DNA of 64,000 nt from Nematostella vectensis (Eukaryota > Cnidaria > Anthozoa > Actiniaria > Edwardsiidae). Shown in pieces: positions 54,570 through 64,000 of the stretch. Position numbers and translations under genes: made by a program. The DNA lies in contig NC_064045.1 of assembly GCF_932526225.1 (NCBI RefSeq), positions 4,164,498-4,228,497 of the forward strand, given 5' to 3'. Below the pieces are notes generated by a model. The model searched no databases, had not been told where the DNA came from, and saw nothing but the letters and a program-made list of their open reading frames with translations. Position 1 is the stretch's first letter. Each line of letters opens with the position of its first letter.

Positions 54570-55055
54570 ACTAACATTTAGTATTTACCCAACGACAAGA
54601 CACAAGAAGAAGTGGTGTGTCAACATGTTTGAAAACTGGTGTGCTAACAGAGTGAACAAAATAACCGCAAAGGAGTCAACAATCTTTTATATAAGACTAT
54701 CCGATCTTGAAAACCTCGACAACGCATGGGAATCTATGTCGGCTCCTTCCCTTACTTTCTGGATCGGAAAATTCATCCAAGAAGTTGCAGATAAACAAGG
54801 TATTTTTTTATTTATTTCATTTTGTACCACTTTGTGTTGCTCGAGTAAACTACTCGAATCAGCGATTTGGGTTACGGTAGCGCTCTAAAACAGCACCGTT
54901 ATTACATGGCATTTAAAAACACAGAACATTAAAGCGATGTTAAGTTGCAATGCTAATTGGAAATTAATTTGTTTTCATTTTAAGGTAACCGATACCCCGC
55001 TCGAACTTTATACCAGATCTTGGCTGGTCTTATGATGCACCCAATGGCCCTGTAA
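54570..55055 (+). pseudogene. ZMYM/QRICH1-like (Crypton-derived) fragment, two exons
   Basis: Exon about 54570-54799 reads HKKKWCVNMFENWC then LSDLENLDNAWESM and FWIGKFIQEV. A GT donor at 54800 and an acceptor at 54985 join in phase to GNRYPARTLYQILAGLMMHP, then stop (55053-55055). This is the N-terminal part of the Crypton-type tyrosine-recombinase-derived domain found in ZMYM2-4, QRICH1 and many cnidarian repeats. The recombinase catalytic part is absent, so it is a truncated copy or a pseudogene. Confidence 0.7.
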
Positions 55056-55484
55056 ACATAAGTGGTAGCTGCAATATTACTATTATTTACTTCTAGTTGT
55101 AGGTTCTATAACCTACCTATTGTAACTTGATCAATTATTAAGGTGAGGACAAAATAAAGTGCTGTTTGTGAGTAGTGAATTAAGTCCGAGGACTGGAACA
55201 AAATTAATTCAGTTCAGTTCAGTTCAATTCAGACTGGGACTGGATTGTTGTCCCTGAACTGAATTAATTTTGTTCCAGTCCTAGTACTTCACCCCCAGCT
55301 CTTCGCTGCTAAATTCAATACCCTCCCCGTCTTTAAGACACTGGACTAGACCAGGTTTCAAGTATTATCATGTAACCAAATTTAAGTAATTTGGTTTGCT
55401 GGCGTCCTGCTGAATAATTATTGAGGATGAGAACAGTATTTTGAGGCCTGGTTCGGCACTGCCTTCAAAGAGGCTGTTTCGCCG

Positions 55485-55740
55485 ATTCTGGTAATCTCGT
55501 CAAAAACCTAACGCTCAATTTTGTGTCAGTCTCAAATAAGTTCAAAAATTTTGTTCGACTTTTTATGTGCTAATAAATTATTGCGTGCTAATACTAATTA
55601 TTCAACAATTTTCAAATATGTGCACTCCCATACATTGGGTCGTCTTTTGTAAAAATCTAGAGCAATCGCATTAACATTGACGGTTCTGAGCGAAATTGAC
55701 AACTCGCTCTCTTTATGATCTGTTAACGCGCGAGTGACCT
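55485..55740. repeat. dispersed repeat, copy 2
   Basis: Partner of 46370-46625, about 80% similar by eye with small indels. Confidence 0.75.
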
Positions 55741-57164
55741 ATCGCTTGTCTTCTTTACGCCTGCAACAACTTGAGTCTTTCTATAGTTCCCCATTAGGGC
55801 CTGTTTACATGGAGATGGAAAACAACAATCAATCATAAATCTGTGTTTACAACACACAATTCTCTTCCAATTCCCTTTTAATGAAAAAGATACATCCAGA
55901 ACTTAATACCATTATATTCACACCGATATTGTGGTTATTAAGACAGGTATTTCACAAATAAAAGATTTCAAGTCTCCATAATGAAGTAAATCTTATTCCG
56001 GTGACAAGGGTTTTTTGAGTGACATGATTTCTGAACATTTGCGTGAAGAATTGAAGTTCATTCATCATCTAAAAATATTGTAAATCAAAGAAAAATAAAG
56101 GCCTTCTTGTATTTAAATACATAACATAGACTGAGAATGCCTAAGTTTTTCATCTCACCGTATTGAAAAGAAAAAGAACTTTTTAGGAGTCAGCCTAATG
56201 CATCTTGAATGAACTCCAAACTCGCTGTTTCCCCGACGTCTTCCCGTTCAATATTTAAATAACATTTAGATAACTTAACATTAGATAACTTAACAGATAC
56301 CAGGACACCATCCTACATGTAGAATTGTAATCATTAGCTATGAGAAGCAGCTAAAAGGATAAAAACAGGTAGCGAACGAAGTCAAGAAGTGCAGAGGGAA
56401 AAAAATTGGGAAAAAGGAACTATAGCTCGCGAGGTGCCCATAGCCGTATATCATTCACATTTTGTTCTTGTAAATAAAAAAACGGCTTTTTGTTGGGCTC
56501 TCGTGCACGAAAATTATCAAAATGAATCACCCAATTCTAGGCTAACCTTTATCTTTACATTTTGTCTATTTTGCCATTTCTGTATTTGTGTGGATTGTGG
56601 CATTTATTTTGGAAGAATCAGACCGTTTTGTTTCTTGCAATATTGATTTGTTTACCGACACGCGTGCGAAAGCCCTTTGGAGATTGTTGGTTTGTTAACC
56701 TGCTGCATTGCGAAGTTAAAACCTATTTTATAGATCAATAAAGAGCAAAAAGGAAGGGATGTGATATGTTATTCAGTAAATATTTTTTATTTATTCTCAA
56801 ATGAAAAAAACTCGTACCAGACGACAGAATTTTTGAGTGATACGGGACTATGCCCGCTGCTACGGAACTACTCCCACTATGTGCAAACAGAAAATACCAT
56901 ATAAATCAATAAAACTTGAAAATTTGTTGTCTTTTCTGTGCATATTATATGCATAAGTAAATTTTTAGTCGTCTTAGAAAAAATCATGCGCACTGGACCC
57001 AATCAATTTTAATACGAAGTGATACGGAACTGGTTATCTTACTGTATTTATGTTTATGCCTGGTTAACAGAGGCTCCGTGCTTCACTTTAAAGAGCCGTG
57101 GAGCGGCGACAATAACTTGAGGCTTCGCGGCTGTGAAGCTCAGGCGCGTATCCTCGATTGGCTA

Positions 57165-57245
57165 AAGGGGGAGGGGGGGTGCAGTCATAGATATCATATG
57201 GAAAAAGCATGGTATTTAAAGATTCCTCTATAAGAAATGACGCAC
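57165..57245. repeat. dispersed repeat pair member (with 36880-36965)
   Basis: Same orientation as its partner in IRE1 intron 22; a G-rich run precedes both. Confidence 0.5.
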
Positions 57246-60175
57246 CTTTTGATCGCCAAAGGGAGTGCACGCGCACCCCCCTGTGTACGCGCCTGAAGCT
57301 TGGAGCCTCTGGTACCCAGGGTATTGTTTCGACATTTAGCCTACCTTTTATGTTTGGGATCCTACCACTAAAACATGATCCAGATCAGGGCTGTTTTTAG
57401 TTGTTGATCCCGGGACAGCTCATGCGTGTGTGTCGATTTTGGTTCCTTATTCGCAGGGGGGAGGAGAGGGGGGTACTAACATGATATCTTTTTTTCGTTC
57501 TCACGTCCTCCCGACATATATCAAATAAAGTCTTTATTTCATATTCCAACGCAATTTAAAAAGTAGATAGAACGAAGAATTTCAAAATCTGGCTCTTTCC
57601 TTTGATTTTGTTTGTTGCGATAGGCAAGATAAATCGCAAGGAGAGATCTTTGCGTTATAATTGTTACACTTCTATACACTTCTTGGACTCTTGTTTTTTT
57701 CGTGTAAATTAGTGAAAAATGTTATACATGCGAGGTGTAAAAACTTTCGAACTTTGAAGAGCTCTTGTCAGTCCCACCTTTGTTAATGTTTTCATCAAGA
57801 AGGCATATATAATTGGCTAAAATCTCGATATAACCATCTAAAAACAAAGTTTAATACTTTATTTACCAAATTCAATCGAAAATATCTCTTTGTGAGGGGG
57901 GCGTAAGGGGGGTGCGAAAAACGCACAGAAAAACACCAAAAACCGCAAAAACGTCAAAATAAGCCAATAACCGTAAACTGCGCAATCTAGAGAAACCGCA
58001 ATACCGCGAAGTAAAATACGAAAAACCGCGCCAGATTTAAGGCAAAACCGCATCACCGAAAACCCTTACGCCACCCTCCATTGGCTCCCCCAAATCCGCC
58101 GATGGAAATGGATGCCTTTTCACACTTGGTACTTTGCTAGGATGACACAATGACGGCTGACAGAGTCTTTTTAATGGCCGGTTTCTTATTTTTGGGTAAA
58201 AGATAAATTTCCCAATAAACCTTCACAAAGTGTCCGACTCCAACTTTGTTGAGTTATACTAACTAATGTCCTGAGAGCTCTTGCCATAATAGTACGTCTT
58301 CAACCAAAACGTTTTAACATTCGACAATCCGGCATTCTAAAATAATCCTAACTATGATGCTTTGCATTGAGGTGTATTTTTCATTCTAACGCTACTAGAT
58401 ATATTTAGGCACTGCCTAAAAGCGGAGCCCCCTGTTTCACTTTTAACGCATTTTATGAGTCATCAACCACCCCCCCCCCCCCCCCCCCCCCGGTGTATGG
58501 AATCCGGTTAATGGAACGTTTATACTAACTAATTACTAAGTGAGCTGAGACACGTGAGTGCATTCTACCGTATTGATTCACACGCACACGAACCATCAAG
58601 GGTATAGCTTTATTCGACATTACAGCAAGCATCATTACATAAAAGGAGCATCCTGTGACTGTGTTGTGGGTTGTTTGAAGATTTGCCGTGAGTATTAATG
58701 AACGCACAATACCTCACAACAGTTACTTGCAAAAGTATTTATCTAAGGCATATTAATTAATAGTTTTCGGGTAAACTGTATATATTGTGTGTTATAGTAC
58801 GTTTTATTATCTGAAAAACGAACATAATATGGTAACACATTTAGCCGAATAAAATACATTAAGCTATGAGGGTACTTTATTTAAATATATGTAAGTATGC
58901 ATATTTCACTCGATATAGCTCGTGTCGATGCTACAGTAAAACTTGCATCCCAGATAATAATTAATCACTGAAAGAAAATAGAACAAGTCAGTGGGTCTTT
59001 ATAACATCTACATCGGGAAGATGAAGGATAAACCTAGGGGAAGTGGAGACTAGTGAAATTCTAGAGGAGTAATATCTAGGCATTAGCATAAATCTAGGTA
59101 ATGTGAGGTCACGCGCGCCCTAAATTATTGTATTTTAAAATGGCGGCCGCAAGAGCAAGGAAAATACGCTGGATTGTATAGGAATTTCACTTTATCCATG
59201 AAATATATCAATATCAACATGTCGTGCACATTTTGCCGACCATTAAATCGAAAGAACAGTTTATTAAGATTGCAATCAAGTTGTTTTTAACATAAAAGAA
59301 CAACATTTGGTTCGGTCAAAATCGCTATGTTTTCGGCCGATAAATCTCGCACACTTTCCATACAAAACCATAAAGAACTATTGAAATTCCAGCAAAATGG
59401 TGACACAATTTACCTGTGAGAATTTCCGAGGTGCCGGCCCCTGAATTTCTTCTTCAATGTCTGAACTTTCAGATAGCGATTAACATGGCTCGAACGAAAG
59501 TAAAAAAAGTTCGGTCAAAATTAACTTCAAAAGGTCGAATTAAATCCGTCAAGAAATACATTTCAAAAAGCTACACCGCCACGTTGTCACAAACTCTTCG
59601 ACTTGAATGTGCACGAACGAACCAAAATGATTTAATTTATTCCCTATTTTAAAGCAAAATAGTTTGCAGGTTTCCAAAATAGTCTTAAACTAAAGTTATT
59701 CGTTGATTACCTATATATATCTTGAAGAACACATTTCTTGAAAGTAGACGGAGATCTATGTTTGTGTTGATTTTGCAATAAATATGAAAGCCAGGAATAG
59801 CATAATAATTTGATGGCATGACAACATACAAAAGAATAACAGCATATAGGGTACAGCTTTCTCAATATCAAAAATGTATCACTCTAGAGAAATTTTACAT
59901 ACTCTCTAGCAAAGTCATTGGAAACTCAGGGATCTTTATATTGCAAGAGTAAAAACTCACGGAAATCCAAACGTGGAGTTTCTGCCACTTTCAGACAATG
60001 GAAATTCAGGAAGGTCTTTAGGAAAAAGAATCATACAATACAAATGGCTATTTTTATCCTCTATACTGTTTGTAATAGTGGTAAATCTTATGATTACATC
60101 ATATGCTCAAAAGGGATACAATTGGGTGGTTCCCAACGACACTGTCACTTTACGGGACTCAGTGCTGCTTCTAAT

Positions 60176-60260
60176 CCCCATCACCATCCCCATCATGATC
60201 ATTATTATCATTATCATTATTATTATCATTATTATTATTATCATTATTATTATCATCATT

Positions 60261-60295
<35 letters not shown>

Positions 60296-60362
60296 CATTA
60301 TTATCATCATCATCATCATCATTAGCATTAGCATTATCACTATCATTATTATTATTATGACC
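60176..60362. repeat. ATT/ATC trinucleotide microsatellite
   Basis: About 185 bases of ATT and ATC triplets on the plus strand. It creates long artificial open frames (poly-Ile, poly-Tyr/His, poly-Asp/Asn) on both strands. Confidence 0.97.
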
Positions 60363-60392
60363 CTCATCAGCATGTCCTCTGCTCGTACGCAT

Positions 60393-60423
60393 AAGTGGCC
60401 CTTCATGTGATGAAGGGCCACTT
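60393..60423. other. perfect 14-bp hairpin
   Basis: AAGTGGCCCTTCAT, loop GTG, ATGAAGGGCCACTT. It sits nine bases before the foldback element at 60433 and just after the microsatellite. No T-run follows, so a terminator-like role is not indicated. Confidence 0.85.
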
Positions 60424-60432
60424 ACATTTGAT

Positions 60433-60721
60433 GCCGTTGGACAATTAGGTACGCTCGGCTGAACACGGAGCGAAGCAAACAGCTTATAGCGCGAGGCTGT
60501 CACCGGCGCATTCGATACGGATTTCATAATTTTTCGTGGTCTAAAATTCAGAACTATCAGTTTTCGAAGCAAGGTAAGTAATCTGTTATCTCTTACTTTT
60601 GTTTAATTTATATAACAGATTACTATGCGCCGATGGCAGCCTTGCAGACTTTCCACCTCGCAGGCTAATAATAGTTTGCTTCGCTCCGTGTTCAGCCGAG
60701 CGTACCTAATTGTCCAACGGC
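60433..60721. mobile_element. 289-bp foldback element with perfect 48-bp inverted ends
   Basis: 60433-60480 is the exact reverse complement of 60674-60721 (outer ends GCCGTTGGACAATTAGGTAC). The interior is itself imperfectly self-complementary: GTAATCTGTTAT pairs with ATAACAGATTAC, and GGCTGTCACCGGCGCA with TGCGCCGATGGCAGCC. No coding capacity and no obvious target duplication. Confidence 0.88.
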
Positions 60722-61206
60722 GCCGGTCAAGGATTCAAATCGCTGCTTACTCGTTTTAAAAAATGGCTAGCGGCCAGGGAAAATGATTTAGCTCGGATGT
60801 TTTGCCACATATCGAATGTAAGTGTACCCTGGCATAGGTCTGCGAGATAAAAATATTTCGTTTTTGTATTTTCCTCGCGAATTTCGACGGTATTCGAGTT
60901 CTACCGAAAATGGCGCCTCCAACCTTGTTTCTTTCTTTAGTAGGGGGAGAGAAGTCATATATTCATTTACGAAAACCCCCCAAAATCGTATATTACACAT
61001 AAATATAACAAAAACAAGGCATGTTCTAAGTTTTAAGGCAATTTTATTGGCAATGTTTAACAAAAAATCGCTACTTCAATCCACTCGTTTTACCTCTAAG
61101 AATAACTGCCGATTCCAAGCTACCAACAAGCTTCGAAACCATTGCCTGGGCTACCTGTGATAATACTGTTCTCTGTCTCATCGCAAGACATCATTCCATT
61201 TGGCGT

Positions 61207-61458
61207 TTAAGCCGCATTATCACCAGTTTACTTCCGGAGGTCCGACGGAAACCTCAACCGTTAAAAGACAAAAGAATCTATTAGAATCCGCAATATTTAA
61301 CAGGCCATCCGCTCTAAATTATCAATCACATCCTCAAAGAAACCTCCAATAGACGAACTGCTTTCAATATTTGAAATATTTTTCGCGTTTTCCGTTAAAA
61401 ATCATCGGATATTGTTACGTAATCAACCGGAAGTAAACTGGTGACAATGCGGCTTTAA
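61207..61458. mobile_element. TTAA-flanked MITE, copy 6, upstream of the ABCC gene
   Basis: Full-length copy, TTAAGCCGC to GCGGCTTTAA, ends 24 bases before the acceptor of the first visible ABCC exon. Left terminus has lost one A. Confidence 0.88.
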
Positions 61459-61577
61459 CCTGTTTTACGCTTCTCTCCCCAGGCAGCCAAACATATATCC
61501 AGAAGTTGTTGGAGTACCTAAAAGACTAGGAGCTGTGACTAGTAGTGTTGGCCTGCCCCCATGATTTGAATGCTGAG

Positions 61578-63636
61578 ATGTCTGAAAACACTACTTGTCC
61601 AGGGTTTTTCTCCCGGCTGATGTTCTCATGGCTCAGTCAGGCTATAGATAAGGGGAACGAGCGACAATTAGACATTATTGACTTGCCCGTATTGGACGGT
61701 GTGGACTATCAATGCGAGAATTTAACCAAGAGACTTGAACACTGTTGGCAGAGTGAAAAAGCTAGCGCCAAAATTCACCAGAGGAAGACAAGTATATGGA
61801 ACGCCGTATTTCGTTTGTTTCCACTTCGGGAGTTCGAGCCAATAATTTTGCTCCAGTTTTTGTATTCGATTTCGCTGTGTGCAGTTCCATTCTTGCTGTA
61901 CTGCTTGTTGTTGGAGTTGTCCCTTCCTTTGCCTAGTAAGACTACAGCCTCGCTCTTGGTGGTAGGAATGTGTGTTACTGCTTGGATGAGAACGGTGTTC
62001 ATTTGCCATAGAGACGCACTGACAAATCGACTTACAATCAGAACCATGTCAGCAATTTCAGGGATGGTGTATAGAAAGGTAGGAGAAAATATTGTTTTAC
62101 TCAACACATTGACCCCTCAACCGGCCAGTACCGGCTTTGAGAAGTAACCTCGACCAAAAAAGTTTATAAAGGTACTAGATAACACACAGACTAGGCACAC
62201 TAGTATCGTGGGTAACATGAACAACGGTAACAAGCGTACTAAGGTTCTATATAACACACAGACTAGGCACACTAGTGGCGTGGGTAACATGAACAACGGT
62301 AACAAGCGTACTAAGGTTCTATGTAACACACAGACTAGGCACACTAGTGGCGTGGGTAACATGAACAACGGTAACAAGCGTACTAAGGTTCTAGATAACA
62401 CACAGACTAGGCACACTAGTGGCGTGGCTAACATGAACAACGGTAACAAGCGTACTAAGGTTCTATGTAACACACAGACTAGGCACACTAGTGGCGTGGG
62501 TAACATGAACAACGGTAACAAGCGTACTAAGGTTCTAGATAACACACAGACTAGGCACACTAGTGGCTCGTGTAACATGAACAACGGTAACAAGCGTACT
62601 AAGGTTCTAGATAACACACAGACTAGGCACACTAGTGGCGTGGGTAACATGAACAACGGTAACAAGCGTACTATGTTTTTTTTTTTAAAAAAACAGACGG
62701 TCTTTGTCACATAAATCGATTTCAGGTCATTAAGACCCAGAATACCAGTGTAAATTTTAGAATCATTTTGGTTTCAAAAAAGAAAAGTATTTAGGAGAGC
62801 TGTGGAGATTCGTTAGGAAATTATTTTCCAGGCAAAGCCAAACAAGAAAAAATCCCCATGAATCCACCTTTGCTTGCAAATATCCATAAGCACAGCACTC
62901 AATTCTGTCCCAATAAACTTAATGCTTGCAAATATCCATAAGCACATCACTCAATTATGTCCCAATAAACTTAATGATGTCCTAGGACGCTCTAGCTCCC
63001 AATATGCTCATAGCATAAAAATCAAGCAACCATCAACTTGTGCTGGAATTAGCACAGCGAGGGATTAGAGATAGGACCGCAAAGCTCTGTTGGAAAGCAT
63101 AGATACCGCTGACTAGGTGCAGCGGTTGTTTGACTTTGACGGGCGGTAAAAACTCAAAATAGGGTGAAAAGGTGTCTGTTTTTTGGTCCGTTTTTTTTTT
63201 AAATTCAGCCTGTCCTGAACCTACCTGAATTCAACCTCAGACTTCAGTCATGCAGACTCAGTAGTTAGAAATTTTCCTGTGACTTAAATGTTGTTCAATT
63301 GTATTAATTTAAGGGCCATTTGTATTGTATCTTTTGATATTCGGCGCTAGCCTCAATAAAATGTTTTATCATCATCATCATTATCGTCGTCGTCATTATT
63401 ATTATTATTATTTGTTCTCTTAGATGATTCGCCGGAGCAGCCGACACGTCACTTCCGGTCACGTGGCAACTCTGTTTGGCACCGACATCGAGTCGTTCAA
63501 GGAGGGGTTTTCTCACCTTCCAGCAGTGATTGGAGCGCCTGTTTGCATGTTGATGATTATTTCGGTCTTGGTATGGGTTGCAGGTTGGCCGGCGATGATG
63601 GGTGTGATCGCAACAGCGGTTTTTATTATTTTACAA
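61578..63636 (+). CDS. ABCC-family (MRP4-like) transporter, N-terminal part
   Basis: Two exons are visible, 61578-62078 and 63424-63636, both phase 0; the gene continues beyond the window. The ATG at 61578 lies in an exon whose acceptor is at about 61482 (CTCTCCCCAG), preceded in frame by a TGA, so it is the first coding exon. The protein starts MSENTTCPGFFSRLMFSWLS, the usual entry to TMD1 of short ABCC proteins (human ABCC4 type). Two membrane segments follow (about 95-115 and 122-142), then MSAISGMVYRKM and SGHVATLFGTDIESFKEGF, which corresponds to the conserved GQIVNLLSNDV region. Two further membrane segments follow. MRP4-type proteins export organic anions, cyclic nucleotides and conjugates. 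No nucleotide-binding domain is in the window, so the subfamily call is tentative. Confidence 0.85.
62160..62690. repeat. 72-bp minisatellite (ABCC intron)
   Basis: Seven and a half nearly identical units containing AACATGAACAACGGTAACAA and CAGACTAGGCACACTAGTGG. Unit length divisible by three keeps both strands open, giving spurious repetitive peptides. Confidence 0.97.
62870..62975. repeat. 53-bp direct repeat, two units
   Basis: TGCTTGCAAATATCCATAAG and TGTCCCAATAAACTTAATG each occur twice at 53-bp spacing in the ABCC intron. Confidence 0.9.
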
Positions 63637-63654
63637 GTGAGTTAAGCAGCCAGT

Positions 63655-64000
63655 TGTTGTGTTTCACTGTACTTGCACTCCGTGTCGTGACGTGCTGTGT
63701 CGTGCTGTACTGTGTCGTGCTGTGCTGTGTCGTGCTGTGTCTTGCTGTGCCGTGCTGTGCCATGTTGTGTCGTGCTGTGTCGTGTCGTGCTGTGCCGTGT
63801 GTCGTGCTGTGTAGTGCTGTACTGTGTCTTGCTGTACTGTGTGGTGCTGTGTCGTGTCGTGTCCTGTCGTGCTGTGCTGTGCCGCGCTGTGCTGTGTCGT
63901 GCTGTGCCGCGCTGTGCTGTGTCGTGCTGTACTGTGTCGTGCTGTGCTGTGCCGCGCTGTGCTGTGTCGTGCTGTGTCGTGCTGTACTGTGTCGTGCTGT
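63655..64000. repeat. GTGCTGTGTC pentamer/decamer repeat at the window end
   Basis: Low-complexity array of TGTCG, TGCTG and TGCCG pentamers, starting 20 bases after the ABCC exon donor and running off the window. Confidence 0.95.

Larger units (their letters stand above)
48360..54590. repeat. duplicated block B: second IRE1 3' flank and GST exon
   Basis: Collinear with block A at 38183-39720, with extra sequence at about 49090-49420, 49560-50090 and the hAT element at 50683-54531. It contains no IRE1 coding exon. A short inner tandem repeat (TACAAATCAGCCGAC words) lies at about 49170-49350. Confidence 0.85.
55056..59900. other. gene-poor stretch
   Basis: Contains the repeat at 55485-55740 (partner of 46370-46625), the short repeat at 57165-57245 (partner of 36880-36965), an A/C-rich block with recurring AAACCGC words (57905-58065) and a poly(C) run of about 22 at 58469-58490. 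No open frame here has a recognisable domain. Confidence 0.55.

Noticed and set aside
56389-56646. Cys-rich frame of 85 codons
   Set aside because: Hydrophobic, AT-driven composition and no splice or homology support.
59416-59652. Lysine-rich frame with an internal MARTK, reminiscent of histone H3
   Set aside because: Similarity stops after five residues; no domain, splice or context support.
59918-60425. Poly-Ile, poly-Tyr/His and poly-Asp/Asn proteins
   Set aside because: Translation of the ATT/ATC microsatellite in several frames.
62208-62714. Open frames of 168 and 197 codons on opposite strands
   Set aside because: Produced by a 72-bp tandem repeat; no homology or splice support.

Overview
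The window reads as nuclear DNA of an animal, most likely an anthozoan cnidarian such as a sea anemone. The genes are intron-rich with GT-AG boundaries, the encoded proteins (IRE1, TEX2, RNPS1, omega GST, ABCC transporter) are recognisably metazoan but clearly divergent from vertebrates, and the introns are AT-rich and full of minisatellites, MITEs, and LINE, hAT and Ty3/gypsy remnants. All gene models were built by eye by joining exons at splice sites and checking reading phase; nothing was searched against a database.

Layout. 1-6.4 kb: two tandem plus-strand copies of a LOG-type phosphoribohydrolase gene, the first cut by the window edge. 7.4-10.8 kb (minus): the splicing/EJC factor RNPS1, whose start codon appears to be split by an intron. 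12.6-18.0 kb (minus): TEX2, an ER membrane lipid-transfer protein with an SMP domain. 18.85-38.17 kb (plus): a complete 24-exon IRE1 (ERN1) gene, head-to-head with TEX2. 39.2-48.0 kb (minus): an omega-class glutathione S-transferase, tail-to-tail with IRE1, with a decayed Ty3/gypsy element in its first intron. 48.4-54.6 kb: a second copy of the IRE1 3' flank plus an orphan GST last exon, into which a hAT transposon inserted; that hAT itself carries a MITE and a LINE. 54.6-55.1 kb: a fragment of a ZMYM/QRICH1-like (Crypton-derived) ORF. 55.1-61.2 kb: no convincing gene, but foldback elements and a microsatellite. 61.5 kb to the end: the first exons of an ABCC (MRP4-like) transporter that runs off the window.

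How the genes fit together. IRE1 and TEX2 share an 861-bp divergent intergenic region containing a perfect TGACGTCA site. Both proteins sit in the ER membrane and both are connected to ER stress, and to my memory the two genes are also neighbours in human. The best leads are this possible ancient linkage, the LOG enzyme pair in an animal, repeats that grew out of exon-intron borders, and several transposon insertions datable from target-site duplications, one with a paralogous empty site.
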